From Myxococcus fulvus (GTDB taxonomy: Bacteria > Myxococcota > Myxococcia > Myxococcales > Myxococcaceae): a DNA stretch of 64,000 nucleotides. Below are positions 9,917-20,287 of this stretch, piece by piece; position 1 is the first letter of the stretch, and each line of letters opens with the position of its first letter. The DNA lies in assembly GCF_900111765.1 (NCBI RefSeq), contig NZ_FOIB01000003.1, forward strand, positions 1 to 64,000. The letters run 5' to 3'. A model generated the notes under the pieces. It did no database searches. It was not told the DNA's origin and saw only the letters and a program-made list of their open reading frames with translations. The translations under genes and the position numbers were made by a program.

Positions 9917-9950
9917 GACGCGCATCACTTGTCGGTGGTGCGCGTCATTT
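9917..9950 (+). terminator. First hairpin after rplO
   Basis: 12-bp stem with one G-U pair (9917-9928 with 9935-9946; arms GACGCGCATCAC and GTGGTGCGCGTC), six-base loop, followed by ATTT. It begins eight bases after the rplO stop and is the first of two hairpins before secY. Confidence 0.5.
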
Positions 9951-9968
9951 CGCTTGTGTAGGCTTCTG

Positions 9969-10002
9969 CGCCCCTTTCCCATCCGTGGAACAGGGGCGTT
10001 TT
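9969..10002 (+). terminator. Second hairpin with TTTT, upstream of secY
   Basis: Perfect 7-bp stem CGCCCCT/AGGGGCG (9969-9975 and 9992-9998), 16-base loop, then TTTT. Together with the preceding hairpin this looks like a partial terminator that could lower secY-adk-map transcription relative to the ribosomal genes. The secY start follows about 40 bases later. Confidence 0.5.
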
Positions 10003-10042
10003 GTCGTCCTGGCAGAACCCTCACGAAGAGGATGGCTACCCC

Positions 10043-11389
<1,347 letters not shown>

Positions 11390-11409
11390 GTCACGGCGAC
11401 AACGTCACG

Positions 11410-11440
11410 GGCGCCTCTCCTCGTCGTGGGGAGGGGCGCC
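11410..11440 (+). terminator. Hairpin after secY
   Basis: 11-bp stem with one G-U pair (GGCGCCTCTCC at 11410-11420, GGAGGGGCGCC at 11430-11440), nine-base loop, no T tract. It lies 20 bases after the secY stop in a 162-base gap before adk. Confidence 0.4.
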
Positions 11441-11551
11441 TCGTCGTTCCGGGGCGCAGTCATTCGAGTTATTCGGTGGTGCACATGGGGGGCGCGTGAA
11501 AGTTTCGTGGCCGACGACTTCCGTGCCTTCCTTGGGAGCTGAGAGGAGCAC

Positions 11552-12205
11552 ATGAACCTGATCCTGTTGGGACCGCCGAACGCGGGGAAGGGTACCCAGG
11601 CGAAGAAGCTCTTCGCCGACTTCCACATCCCGCAGATCTCCACCGGTGACATCCTCCGCAAGGCTGTGGCGGAGAAGACGGAGCTGGGGAAGGTCGCGGG
11701 GCCGCTGATGGCGGCGGGCCAGTACGTGCCGGACGAGGTCGTGATTGGAATCGTCGAGGAGCGCCTGAAGGAGGCGGATGTCGCTCAGGGCTTCGTCCTG
11801 GACGGTTTCCCTCGCACTCCGGGCCAGGCGGACGCGCTGGACAGGATGCTGGAGCGGCTGGGCAAGAAGCTCGACGCCGTCGTGTCGCTCGAGGTGCCGC
11901 ACGAGACGCTGGTGAAGCGCGGCTCGGGCCGGCGCGTGTGTCCGAAGGACGGCAGCGTCTACCACGTGGAGACGAGCCCGCCGAAGCGCACGGGCTTCTG
12001 CGACAAGTGCGGCGAGGGCCTGGTGCAGCGGCCGGACGACATGCCGGAGGTCATCGAGAAGCGCCTGCAGAAGTACGACGCCGAGACCAAGCCGCTGAAG
12101 AACTTCTACGAGAAGAAGGGCGTGCTCAAGAGCGTGGACGGCGTGGGCTCCCCGGAGGGCATCTACGAGGAAATCAAGGCCGCCGCGGGTCGGAGCAAGG
12201 CCTGA
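11552..12205 (+). CDS. adk: Adenylate kinase
   Basis: 217 residues; catalyses ATP + AMP to 2 ADP in the cytoplasm. P-loop GPPNAGKGTQ (7-16), the TGDILR AMP-binding motif (31-36) and DGFPRTPGQ (84-92) are intact. The long-form LID has C130, C150 and C153, with D133 where a fourth cysteine would be, so a Cys3-Asp zinc site is possible. Start ATG follows GAGAGGAG. Its place between secY and map is common in bacteria. Confidence 0.97.
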   Translation: MNLILLGPPNAGKGTQAKKLFADFHIPQISTGDILRKAVAEKTELGKVAGPLMAAGQYVPDEVVIGIVEERLKEADVAQGFVLDGFPRTPGQADALDRMLERLGKKLDAVVSLEVPHETLVKRGSGRRVCPKDGSVYHVETSPPKRTGFCDKCGEGLVQRPDDMPEVIEKRLQKYDAETKPLKNFYEKKGVLKSVDGVGSPEGIYEEIKAAAGRSKA

Positions 12206-12302
12206 TGGACGGACGGGCTGGCGAGCGGAGCTCGGGGGCTTGCGGTGCCTCGAGTCGCTGGCCACCCGTGTCCCGTGCAGGTGAGGACGGCGCGGGACTT
12301 CG

Positions 12303-13061
12303 ATGAGCCAGGTGGAGATCAAATCCAGGGAGGAGATCGCGCTCATGCGCGAGGCCGGCCGCATCGTGGCCGACGTCCTGGACGCGCTCGAGCAGGCCGT
12401 GGTGCCGGGCATCACCACCTGGGAGCTGGATGCGCTCGCGGCGAAGATGACCGCAGAGCGGGGGGCCAGGCCGGCCTTCAAGGGCTACCTCGGCTTTCCG
12501 TGTGTGCTCTGCGCCTCCATCAATGACGAGGTGGTGCACGGCATCCCCAGCCGGAAGCGGAAGCTGCTCGAAGGCGACCTGATGAAGCTCGACTTCGGGG
12601 TGTCGTACCGGGGGTGGTTCGGGGACTCGGCGCGGACGGTGCCGGTGGGGAAGGTATCCCCGGAGGCGCGGTCCCTGGTGGAGACCACCCGGGAATCGCT
12701 CCAGAAGGGCATCCAGGCGATGAAGCCTGGCAACCGGCTGGGGGACATCGGCCACGCCGTCCAGCGGCACGTGGAGGCACGGGGGTTCTCCGTGGTCCGG
12801 GATTTCACGGGCCATGGGATTGGCCGCAAGCTCCACGAGCACCCACACGTGCCCAACTACGGGCAGGCGGGGGCGGGGATGAAGCTGCGGGCGGGCATGG
12901 TGCTCGCGGTGGAGCCGATGGTGAACGCGGGGACCTCGGACATCGAGATCCTGGACGACGACTGGACGGCGGTGACGGCGGACCGGAAGTTGTCCGCCCA
13001 CTTCGAGCACACCATCCTCATCACGGATGGGGGGCCCGAGGTGCTCACCCGAGGGCGTTGA
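12303..13061 (+). CDS. map: Methionine aminopeptidase, type I
   Basis: 252 residues; removes the initiator methionine from nascent proteins using two metal ions. Metal-ligand motifs are present in order: KLDFGVSYRGWFGDSART (two Asp), the histidine in GHGIGRKLHEHPHVPNYG, AVEPMVNAG (Glu) and FEHTILIT (Glu). The substrate-side HGIPS histidine is also present. There is no N-terminal zinc/SH3 extension. It sits between adk and infA, as in many bacteria. Confidence 0.97.
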   Translation: MSQVEIKSREEIALMREAGRIVADVLDALEQAVVPGITTWELDALAAKMTAERGARPAFKGYLGFPCVLCASINDEVVHGIPSRKRKLLEGDLMKLDFGVSYRGWFGDSARTVPVGKVSPEARSLVETTRESLQKGIQAMKPGNRLGDIGHAVQRHVEARGFSVVRDFTGHGIGRKLHEHPHVPNYGQAGAGMKLRAGMVLAVEPMVNAGTSDIEILDDDWTAVTADRKLSAHFEHTILITDGGPEVLTRGR

Positions 13062-13212
13062 GGACGGCCGGGACTGCGGGTGAAATAGGTCGTTGTTACG
13101 GTGGGTTGGTAGGAATCCGAGTTTTGCTGCGCGGGACGCTTGCCACTTGCGGACCAAAGTGCTACTCCGCCGCGCTTCCAAGAGGTTCGTGGTCCGGGAA
13201 GAGGTTTGACGC

Positions 13213-13431
13213 TTGCCGAAGGATGATTCCATCGAAGTCGAGGGGACGGTGATGGAGCCCCTCCCCAACGCGATGTTCCGTGTGGAGCTGGACAACGGCC
13301 ACAGGGTGCTCGCGCACATCTCGGGCAAGATGAGGATGCACTTCATCCGAATCCTTCCCGGTGACAAGGTGAAGGTCGAGCTGTCTCCGTACGACCTGAC
13401 GCGTGGACGGATCACGTACCGGGCGAAGTAA
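13213..13431 (+). CDS. infA: Translation initiation factor IF-1 (TTG start)
   Basis: 72 residues, the exact family length. TTG at 13213 gives [20 protein letters not shown], which matches IF-1; GAAGAGG lies about eight bases ahead. A single OB-fold that occupies the A site during initiation; conserved [20 protein letters not shown] and [10 protein letters not shown]. The 151-base gap from map holds no gene and no promoter I could defend. Confidence 0.96.
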   Translation: MPKDDSIEVEGTVMEPLPNAMFRVELDNGHRVLAHISGKMRMHFIRILPGDKVKVELSPYDLTRGRITYRAK

Positions 13432-13506
13432 CGAAAGGGCGGCCCTCCGAGGTATGGATGGGTGGCCCGCTGGCTTTTCTCTGTTCGAAGGAAGGAAGTT
13501 CGCTCC

Positions 13507-13626
13507 ATGAAGGTTCGGGCGTCCGTCAAGAAGATCTGCGATAAGTGCAAGGTTGTCCGCCGCAAGGGTATCGTGCGCGTGATTTGCGCCTCCAACCCCC
13601 GGCACAAGCAGCGCCAGGGCCGATAG
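13507..13626 (+). CDS. rpmJ: 50S ribosomal protein L36 (zinc form)
   Basis: 39 codons. It reads [20 protein letters not shown], then [19 protein letters not shown]. Zinc ligands C11, C14, C27 and H33 are all present (C+ form). GAAGGAAG precedes the ATG. L36 between infA and rpsM is the canonical start of the alpha region. Confidence 0.96.
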   Translation: MKVRASVKKICDKCKVVRRKGIVRVICASNPRHKQRQGR

Positions 13627-13677
13627 CCGCAAGGCTGTTGGCTTCAGACCAACTCCACTCCAGAAGGAAGACCGAAG

Positions 13678-14061
13678 ATGGCTCGTATCGCCGGCATCGA
13701 CCTGCCGCCCAACAAGCGCGCCGTGATCTCGCTCCAGTACATCTACGGGATCGGCAACAAGTCCGCGCAAGACATCATCGAGGCGGCGGGCATCGACCCC
13801 ACCACCCGGACCAAGGACCTCACCGAGGACCAGGCTCGAAAGATCCGTGAGATCATCGAGGCCAACTACAAGGTCGAGGGTGATCTCCGGCGTGAAGTGA
13901 CGATGAACATCAAGCGCCTGATGGACCTGGGCTGCTACCGGGGCCTGCGTCACCGCAAGGGTCTGCCGGTCCGCGGTCAGCGCACCCACACCAACGCGCG
14001 CACCCGCAAGGGTCCGAAGCGTGGCATCGTCCGGGCGAAGCCGGCGGCTCCGGCTCGGTAA
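13678..14061 (+). CDS. rpsM: 30S ribosomal protein S13
   Basis: 127 residues, [20 protein letters not shown], followed by [20 protein letters not shown] and the signature [20 protein letters not shown]. The C-terminal basic tail ([17 protein letters not shown]) contacts P-site tRNA and is slightly longer than in E. coli. It follows rpmJ by 51 bases behind GAAGGAAG. Confidence 0.97.
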   Translation: MARIAGIDLPPNKRAVISLQYIYGIGNKSAQDIIEAAGIDPTTRTKDLTEDQARKIREIIEANYKVEGDLRREVTMNIKRLMDLGCYRGLRHRKGLPVRGQRTHTNARTRKGPKRGIVRAKPAAPAR

Positions 14062-14121
14062 ACCGCAGCGCCGGCGCCATGAGGCGCCGGCGTCGATCAC
14101 CTCTCAGGAGCAGCAACTCAC

Positions 14122-14562
14122 ATGGCTGACGAGACCAATACTTCGGCTGCGGCGCCCACGGGTGCCGAGGGCGAGGCCCCCGCCGCGAAGAAGACCAAGC
14201 GCAAGGGCAAGAAGAGCATCCTCAACGGCGTGGTCCACATCCAGTCCACGTTCAACAACACCATCATCACGATCACGGACGTGTCCGGGAACGTGATCTC
14301 CTGGTCCTCGGCCGGGGCGCGTGGCTTCAAGGGAAGCCGCAAGTCCACTCCGTTCGCCGCCCAGGTGGCCGCTGGCGACGCCGCCGCGAAGGCGATGGAG
14401 CACGGCCTGAAGAACGTGTCCGTGTTCGTGAAGGGGCCGGGCGCGGGCCGTGAGTCGGCGCTGCGCGCGCTGGCCGCCGCTGGCCTGAAGATCAACCTCA
14501 TCCGCGACGTGACGCCCATCCCGCACAACGGGTGCCGTCAGCCCAAGCGTCGTCGCGTCTAA
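14122..14562 (+). CDS. rpsK: 30S ribosomal protein S11, N-terminally extended
   Basis: 146 residues versus about 129 in E. coli. The core begins near residue 33 ([20 protein letters not shown]) and ends [14 protein letters not shown], as in the family. The first 32 residues are Ala/Thr-rich then Lys-rich ([11 protein letters not shown]) and probably disordered. S11 lies on the 30S platform near the Shine-Dalgarno helix. ATG 14122 has AGGAG upstream. Confidence 0.95.
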   Translation: MADETNTSAAAPTGAEGEAPAAKKTKRKGKKSILNGVVHIQSTFNNTIITITDVSGNVISWSSAGARGFKGSRKSTPFAAQVAAGDAAAKAMEHGLKNVSVFVKGPGAGRESALRALAAAGLKINLIRDVTPIPHNGCRQPKRRRV

Positions 14563-14634
14563 ACCCTTCGTCCGGGTCGCCCCGCGTGCTCACGCGCGCC
14601 GGGGCGGCTCCAGATCATCTCCAAGGACAAGACC

Positions 14635-15261
14635 ATGGCCCGTTATACCGCGAGCGCTTGCCGTATCTGCCGGCGCGAAAACCTCAAGATGTACCTGAAG
14701 GGCGACCGCTGCTACACGGACAAGTGTGCCATCGAGCGCCGCCCGTATCCCCCCGGCCAGCACGGCCAGGGCCGCGTGAAGTTCTCTGGTTACGGCGTGC
14801 AGCTGCGCGAGAAGCAGAAGGTCAAGCGCATGTACGGCCTGCTGGAGAACCAGTTCCGCGGCTACTACCACCGCGCGTCCGCCGCCAAGGGCAAGACGGG
14901 TGAGAACCTCCTGCAGCAGCTGGAGCTCCGCCTGGACAACGTGGTGTTCCGCATGGGCTTCGCGGACACGCGCAACGAGGCGCGCCAGCTGGTGCGTCAC
15001 GGTCACTTCCAGGTGAACGGCCGCAAGGTCAACATCCCCTCGTTCTCCATCAAGCCGGGCACGGCCGTCGAGGTGGTGGAGAAGAGCCGCAAGGTGCTCC
15101 GCATCTCCGAGGCGCTGGAGACGGTGGACCGCCGTGGCGTTCCCCAGTGGATCGACCTGGACAAGAAGGCGTTCAAGGGCACGGTTCGCACGGTCCCCAA
15201 CCGCGAGGACCTGACCATGCCCATCCAGGAGCAGCTCATCGTCGAGCTGTACTCGAAGTAA
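14635..15261 (+). CDS. rpsD: 30S ribosomal protein S4 (zinc form)
   Basis: 208 residues. N-terminal zinc motif C9-x2-C12-x13-C26-x4-C31, the C+ form of S4. The S4 RNA-binding domain includes [20 protein letters not shown] and [15 protein letters not shown]4 initiates 30S assembly and, in E. coli, represses the alpha operon. Two hairpins follow in the 159-base gap before rpoA. Confidence 0.97.
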   Translation: MARYTASACRICRRENLKMYLKGDRCYTDKCAIERRPYPPGQHGQGRVKFSGYGVQLREKQKVKRMYGLLENQFRGYYHRASAAKGKTGENLLQQLELRLDNVVFRMGFADTRNEARQLVRHGHFQVNGRKVNIPSFSIKPGTAVEVVEKSRKVLRISEALETVDRRGVPQWIDLDKKAFKGTVRTVPNREDLTMPIQEQLIVELYSK

Positions 15262-15270
15262 TCGTCCACG

Positions 15271-15292
15271 CCAGGCGCAATCTGGCGCCTGG
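15271..15292 (+). other. Hairpin between rpsD and rpoA
   Basis: Perfect 8-bp stem CCAGGCGC/GCGCCTGG (15271-15278 and 15285-15292), six-base loop, no T tract. A second GC-rich stem (CCTGGCC/GGCCGGG type) lies around 15309-15328. They begin nine bases after the rpsD stop and could set the rpoA:rpsD ratio by processing or partial termination. Confidence 0.35.
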
Positions 15293-15420
15293 AAGTGGAA
15301 CCCAGCGCCCTGGCCGACGAGGCCGGGGCGTCGTGCTTTATCGCAGTCCCTACGTGTCCATCCTCCCGCCGCGCTGGTGGGTAAGTCGGTGGTGGCGCAC
15401 GTCTTCAGGAGCCGTACACC

Positions 15421-16443
15421 ATGGCAGATACGTTCGTTGCGAAGAACTGGCGTGACCTCATCAAGCCGCGCCGGATGGAAGTGGACCAGGACAGCCTGAC
15501 GCCCACCTACGGCAAGTTCGTCGCGGAGCCGCTCGAGCGCGGCTTCGGCACGACGCTGGGCAACTCGCTGCGCCGGGTGCTCCTGTCGTCGCTGCAGGGC
15601 GCGGCGATCACCTCGGTGAAGATCGAGGGCGTGGACCACGAGTTCACCACCATCCCCGAGGTGTCCGAGGACGTCACGGACGTCGTGCTGAACCTGAAGG
15701 AAGTCCTCCTTCGGATGCACACGAACGAGACGAAGACGCTGCGCATCGAGGCGGAGGGCCCCAAGGAGGTCAAGGCGGGTGACATCATCGCCGACGCCGA
15801 CGTGGAGATCCTCAACCCCGGTCACCACATCTGCACCATCTCCGAGGGTGGCAAGCTCCGCATGGAGCTGACGTGCCGCCGCGGCCGCGGCTACGTGCCG
15901 GCCAACTCGAACAAGGTGGCGGGCGCGCCCATCGGCACCATCCCCATCGACTCGCTGTTCTCGCCCACGCGCAAGGTGAACTACCAGGTCACCAACGCCC
16001 GCGTCGGTCAGGTCACCGACTTCGACAAGCTGTCGCTCGAGGTCTGGACGGACGGCTCGGTGACCCCGCAGGACGCGGTGGCGTACGCGGCGAAGATCAT
16101 CAAGGAGCAGCTGACCGTCTTCGTGAACTTCGACGAGACCGAGGAGCCGGTCATCGCCGAGGCGCCGAAGGAAGAGGCGAAGCTGAACGAGAACCTGTTC
16201 CGCTCGGTGGACGAGCTGGAGCTGTCGGTGCGCTCGGCCAACTGCCTGCAGCAGGCGAACATCAAGACCATCGGCGACCTGGTGCAGCGCACCGAGGCCG
16301 AGATGCTCAAGACGAAGAACTTCGGCCGCAAGTCGCTCAAGGAGATCAAGGAGATCCTGGCGGAGATGGGCCTGTCGCTCGGCATGAAGCTGGAGAACTG
16401 GCCGCCGAAGCAGGCCCCGGCTCCCGCGGCGCCCAAGGCGTAA
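15421..16443 (+). CDS. rpoA: RNA polymerase subunit alpha
   Basis: 340 residues. The N-terminal dimerisation/assembly domain (about 1-230) has [20 protein letters not shown] and [20 protein letters not shown]. The C-terminal domain (about 255-325), which binds UP elements and activators, reads [20 protein letters not shown] and ends [15 protein letters not shown]. An acidic linker ([20 protein letters not shown]) joins them. AGGAG precedes ATG 15421. Confidence 0.98.
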   Translation: MADTFVAKNWRDLIKPRRMEVDQDSLTPTYGKFVAEPLERGFGTTLGNSLRRVLLSSLQGAAITSVKIEGVDHEFTTIPEVSEDVTDVVLNLKEVLLRMHTNETKTLRIEAEGPKEVKAGDIIADADVEILNPGHHICTISEGGKLRMELTCRRGRGYVPANSNKVAGAPIGTIPIDSLFSPTRKVNYQVTNARVGQVTDFDKLSLEVWTDGSVTPQDAVAYAAKIIKEQLTVFVNFDETEEPVIAEAPKEEAKLNENLFRSVDELELSVRSANCLQQANIKTIGDLVQRTEAEMLKTKNFGRKSLKEIKEILAEMGLSLGMKLENWPPKQAPAPAAPKA

Positions 16444-16634
16444 GTCTTTCGCGGTACGTGGTACTTTCCCCGCGCGCCCGCGACATGGCGGCAAGCGGCG
16501 CGCGGAGGGAAGGAGCCCGGTGAAGTCCTCCGGGTTCGACGAGCAGTGGTGGGCCTCGTGTCGGGTCCACCCTTCCCACCCGGTACCTGACACGGCCGGA
16601 GTGGTGGGCTCCCACAAGGGCCCGGAGCACGACG

Positions 16635-17054
16635 ATGCGTCATAGGGTAGGACAGAGGAAGCTGCACCGCACCACGAGCCACCGTCTCGCGATGCTGAAC
16701 AACATGGTCACCTCGCTGCTCGAGCACCAGGCCATCCGCACCACGCTGCCCAAGGCCAAGGAGGCCCGGAAGCTGGCGGAGCGCATCATCACGCTGGGTA
16801 AGCGTGGTGGGCTCTCCAACGTGCGCCTGGCGGCCCGGACCGTGAAGGACCGTGACGTGCTGAAGAAGGTCTTCAGCGAGTACAAGGACCGCTACGCCAA
16901 CCGTCCCGGCGGCTACACCCGCATCGTTCGTCTCGGCTTCCGCCGGGGTGACGCCGCGGAGATGGCCCTGCTGGAGCTGGTGGACCGGCCCGAGAAGAAG
17001 GCCGCGCCCGCCGCCGAGGCTCCTGCGTCCACCGAGGAGACCAAGGCCGAGTAA
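16635..17054 (+). CDS. rplQ: 50S ribosomal protein L17
   Basis: 139 residues, [20 protein letters not shown], with [20 protein letters not shown] and [21 protein letters not shown]17 contacts the exit tunnel region. A C-terminal tail of Ala/Pro/Glu ([19 protein letters not shown]) extends beyond the E. coli protein. It is 191 bases after rpoA and is the last gene of the cluster, followed by a strong terminator. Confidence 0.97.
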   Translation: MRHRVGQRKLHRTTSHRLAMLNNMVTSLLEHQAIRTTLPKAKEARKLAERIITLGKRGGLSNVRLAARTVKDRDVLKKVFSEYKDRYANRPGGYTRIVRLGFRRGDAAEMALLELVDRPEKKAAPAAEAPASTEETKAE

Positions 17055-17101
17055 CGGCCGCCAGCCGCGCCCCTTCGCGCGGAGGGGCCGGTGGCAACGC
17101 G

Positions 17102-17140
17102 AGGGCGCTCTTCCCGCTGGGGAGGGCGCCCTTCGCTTTT
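17102..17140 (+). terminator. Terminator of the ribosomal supercluster
   Basis: 13-bp stem with two G-U pairs (GGGCGCTCTTCCC at 17103-17115, GGGGAGGGCGCCC at 17119-17131), three-base loop, then TTCGCTTTTG. It is the best intrinsic terminator in the first 17 kb and lies between rplQ and the convergent gene ending at 17166. Confidence 0.75.
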
Positions 17141-17165
17141 GTCGCGTCTGGGGATGAGTGTGCGG

Positions 17166-17825
17166 CTACTGCTTGGGGGCCAGCAGGCGCTTCCACTCGT
17201 TGCGCAGGTCCTCGGTGAGGTTCGCGCTGTCGTCGTGGCTGCGCATCTCCAGCGTCTCGAAGCGCAGGTCCGCGGGGGCCGCGCCGCTGGTGCCCATGAG
17301 CTGCTTGGGCGTGATCGTCATGAACTCCCCCGCGCCCACGGACGCCACCGCCGCGCGGTACTGGCCGTTGACGATGAGGGTGACGTCCTTCCACTCCTCC
17401 TTGCTCTCGTTCCAGATGGTGATGGAGGGCCGGTCCAGCTTGTCGCTGAGCACCAGGCGCGCGTCCATGTCACCCGTCTGCACGGAGCTGCCAGGGCAGG
17501 CGATGGCGAAGCTCGCCGCCGTCATCACCAGCCACCCGGCGACGATGGAGGCCTTGTACTTGAAGAACCTGTCTCGCTGACTGAAGTCCGCCGCGAACTC
17601 CTTGAGGACGGAGAGCGCGTTGAGGGCCTGGTTGGAGGCCTCGCCCGCGAGCCGTTTGCCCAGCGGCCCATCCTGCTTCGACTTCTCCAGCGGCGCGGTG
17701 CGCGCGGCGGACATGACGCGCATGCCGGGGCTCGTCGGCGTGCGCGGCATGCCCGGATTCGTCGGAGTGCGCGGCTGGGAGCCCGTGGGGGCGGCCGTGC
17801 TCGGAGACTTGCGACCTTCGCTCAT
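17166..17825 (-). CDS. Single-pass membrane protein of unknown function
   Basis: 219 residues, not recognised. The N-terminus (1-90) is Pro/Thr/Gly-rich with a short repeat (RTPTNPGMP, RTPTSPGMR) and looks cytoplasmic and disordered; one hydrophobic helix spans 91-110; the rest (about 125-215) is predicted beta-rich (RPSITIWNESKEEWKDVTLI, RAAVASVGAGEFMTITPKQL) and may fold outside. It is the third gene of a minus-strand run after plsC and a TPR lipoprotein (gaps 16 and 37 bases), so it probably works at the envelope. Confidence 0.8.
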   Translation of the reverse strand: MSEGRKSPSTAAPTGSQPRTPTNPGMPRTPTSPGMRVMSAARTAPLEKSKQDGPLGKRLAGEASNQALNALSVLKEFAADFSQRDRFFKYKASIVAGWLVMTAASFAIACPGSSVQTGDMDARLVLSDKLDRPSITIWNESKEEWKDVTLIVNGQYRAAVASVGAGEFMTITPKQLMGTSGAAPADLRFETLEMRSHDDSANLTEDLRNEWKRLLAPKQ

Positions 17826-17862
17826 CGGAGCTCGAAGTGTAGAGGGCCGGGCCCGTCGGTGG

Positions 17863-19245
17863 CTACTGGCCCTTGAGGCTTTGCAGCGCGCGCGACGCCA
17901 TCGCGTTCTCCGGCTGCGCTTCCAGCACCTTGGAGAGCCAGCGCTCGGCCTCCTCGGCCGCCGCCTTGCGCGCCTGCGGGCGCGTGGACTTCAGCGTCTG
18001 CTCGGTGAAGAGCAGCCCCAACCGCAGCGTGAACTCGACGTTCTCCGGGTCCTTTTCGACCACGTAGCGCAGCTCGCGCTCGGCGGCGGGGTAGTCCGCC
18101 TCGAGCTGGTACACGAGGGCGAGCTTGCCGCGCGCAGGGAGGGAGTCGGGCGTGAGCGACACCGCGACGGTGAACGCCTCGCGCGCCGCGGGCAAGTCCC
18201 GCCGCTCCAGGTGCAGGTCGCCCAGGCGGAACCACGCCGCGTCGAGAAGAGGGTGCAGCGCGACGGCCTTCTCGAACGAGCCGCGCGCCGCGTCCGGACG
18301 CTGGCGGGCCGCGTAGAGCTCGCCCAGGTACAGGTGGTTCTTCCCATCGCGTGGGGCGCGCTCGATGGCCTGTTTGAACTCGTCCACCGCGCGGCCCGCG
18401 TCGTCCAGGCGCTGATAGGCCAGGCCCAGCAGCGAGTGGAGCACGGCAAGGTCCGGGTAGTCGTGCAGCACCTCCTCGAAGGCGAGGATGGCGTGCTGCG
18501 GGGCGTCCAAATCGTTGAGGTAGCGCAGGCCCTCCTCCAGCTTGGCCTCGGCCGCCTTGGGGATGCCTCCGAAGGGGTCGCTGATCTGCTCCATCAGCGC
18601 GCGCGCCGTGGCCACGTCAGCGGGCGAGGGGCGGCCTCGCACCACGACGCCGAGCGCCTCCACCGCGCCCGGGGAGTCCCCGGTGCGGTGCAGCGCCTTG
18701 GCCAGGGGCAGGCGCCACGCGGTGCGCTCGGGCGCGAGCAGGGCGGCGCGGCGCAGCGGCTCCACGGCGGCGGGGTACTGCTCGGACTCGAGGCGGGCGA
18801 CGCCCAGGCGGTAGTGGTACTCGGCCGTGTCCGGGGCGAGGGCGATGGCGCGCTCGAAGGCGGCCACGGCGGGGGCACCGGCGTCCCTCGCGCGGGAGAA
18901 CAGCGCGAGTCCCAGCATGTACTGGTCCACGGCGCGCTCACCCGTGGCGATGCGCCCCTGCAGCTCCTGAATCCACGCGTCCGCGCGGCCCGCCTTCACG
19001 TGGGCTTCCGTCAACGTGCGCGCGACATCGAGGTCCTCGGGGGACCGCGCATGCAGATCCGCGAGAATCCCGAGGGCCTTCTGGGGCTGGTTCTCCTCCA
19101 GGTAGGCCCGCGCGCGAGAGCGCTCGTCGGTGGGGGCCGCGGCGCCCATCTTCGTGGCGGAGGTGTGGCCGCAACCGGCGGCAAGGAGTCCCAGACCCAG
19201 CACGGTGGCGCGAGCCCAGGGACGGAAGCGGAAGGCGGGAGTCAT
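17863..19245 (-). CDS. TPR-repeat lipoprotein
   Basis: 460 residues from the ATG at 19245, chosen because it gives a signal sequence ending L21-A-A-G-C25 (lipobox with Ala at -3). Upstream in-frame residues look non-native. The mature protein is almost entirely tetratricopeptide-like helical pairs (for example AEYHYRLGVARLESEQYPAA, GKNHLYLGELYAARQRPDAA), probably ten or more. TPR proteins of this kind act as periplasmic assembly scaffolds; the partner is unknown. It is 16 bases downstream of plsC in the same operon. Confidence 0.85.
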   Translation of the reverse strand: MTPAFRFRPWARATVLGLGLLAAGCGHTSATKMGAAAPTDERSRARAYLEENQPQKALGILADLHARSPEDLDVARTLTEAHVKAGRADAWIQELQGRIATGERAVDQYMLGLALFSRARDAGAPAVAAFERAIALAPDTAEYHYRLGVARLESEQYPAAVEPLRRAALLAPERTAWRLPLAKALHRTGDSPGAVEALGVVVRGRPSPADVATARALMEQISDPFGGIPKAAEAKLEEGLRYLNDLDAPQHAILAFEEVLHDYPDLAVLHSLLGLAYQRLDDAGRAVDEFKQAIERAPRDGKNHLYLGELYAARQRPDAARGSFEKAVALHPLLDAAWFRLGDLHLERRDLPAAREAFTVAVSLTPDSLPARGKLALVYQLEADYPAAERELRYVVEKDPENVEFTLRLGLLFTEQTLKSTRPQARKAAAEEAERWLSKVLEAQPENAMASRALQSLKGQ

Positions 19246-19261
19246 CGTCACGGAGCGTGTC

Positions 19262-20050
19262 TCAGGAAGTAGGGGAGGCGTGGGCGGAGCCGACGCCCTC
19301 GTGGCCGGCGGAGGCGATGGCGTCCTCGCTGTCGCCGCCCTTGCCGCCCATCGCGAGGTTGTCCGCGATGATGGCCTCGCGCACGGCCCGGGCCAGGCCC
19401 TCTCGGTCATTCTCCGCGAAGGCGGTGGTGTCGATGGGCTTGCCCACCCTCACGCGGACGGGGCCCGGGGTGATGTTCCAGCTGTCCTTGGGCATGAGGT
19501 CCCCGGAGCCCTCGATGGTGACGGGGCAGATGGGGACGCGGGCCTTGAGCGCGAGCGCGAAGGGACCCTTCTTGAAGGGCAGCACGCGGCCATCCGAAGA
19601 GCGGGTGCCCTCCGGGTAGAGGAAGATGCTGGTGCCGCCCCGAATCTTCGCCGCGGCGGCCTCCAGGGAGCTGATGGCCTTGGAGCGATTGGTGCGGTTG
19701 ATGAAGACGTGTCCGCCCAGCGCCAGGTACCAGCCGATGAGGGGCACCCACTTGAGCTGGTCCTTGGCCACGAAGCGGAAGGGCACCGGCACCGCCATGA
19801 AGTGGGCCGGGATGTCGATGGTGGACTGGTGGTTGCCCACGTAGATGGTGGGCCGCCTGGGGTCCACGTTCTCCTGGCCGGAGACCTCCAGCTTCGCGCC
19901 ACCGGCCCACAGGAGCACCGGGGACCACAGCTCGCGGACCACCCACAGCGCGCTCGAGGAGCGCAGCGTGACGAGCATCGCGACGAGGGTCAGGGGAAAG
20001 CAGACGAGCGTCCAGACTCCAGCGGTCAATATGCAGAAAAGCTTGCGCAT
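19262..20050 (-). CDS. plsC: 1-acyl-sn-glycerol-3-phosphate acyltransferase
   Basis: 262 residues; acylates lysophosphatidic acid to phosphatidic acid at the inner membrane. An N-terminal hydrophobic stretch (5-30) precedes the acyltransferase motifs NHQSTID (73-79, catalytic H74 and D79), FINRTNR (116-122), YPEGTR (145-150) and VPICPV (172-177). The C-terminal tail (about 235-262) is Gly/Ser/Ala-rich. First gene of a three-gene minus operon; divergent from the deoxynucleoside kinase over 237 bases with no recognisable element. Confidence 0.93.
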   Translation of the reverse strand: MRKLFCILTAGVWTLVCFPLTLVAMLVTLRSSSALWVVRELWSPVLLWAGGAKLEVSGQENVDPRRPTIYVGNHQSTIDIPAHFMAVPVPFRFVAKDQLKWVPLIGWYLALGGHVFINRTNRSKAISSLEAAAAKIRGGTSIFLYPEGTRSSDGRVLPFKKGPFALALKARVPICPVTIEGSGDLMPKDSWNITPGPVRVRVGKPIDTTAFAENDREGLARAVREAIIADNLAMGGKGGDSEDAIASAGHEGVGSAHASPTS

Positions 20051-20287
20051 CCCTCGGCCCCCTCCTCGGGGCCGGCTCGGCGCCCAGGCAATGGCCTGGA
20101 CCCGAGGTCAGTCCCGCCGCGAGATGTCCTGTCCCGAACGTCCAGACGGGCGGCCGCACCCTGGGTGGTGGCGGCTCCCGGGACGTGGCGGGACGGTGAG
20201 GGCGGGGGCATGCACTTCTTCTACCACGAGCCTTCCGTACCTTGTTGCTGGTGTGCTCCGCTCGCCGGGGTTACAAGCAGGGGTGGC

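Noticed and set aside
13140..13168. TTGCCA-N17-TACTCC as a promoter for infA
   Set aside because: The -10 hexamer matches at only two positions; chance occurrence is likely.
19130..20287. A long + strand open frame upstream of and continuous with the deoxynucleoside kinase
   Set aside because: It is antisense to plsC and the lipoprotein, and the kinase family N-terminus begins at 20288; the upstream part is a GC-bias artefact.
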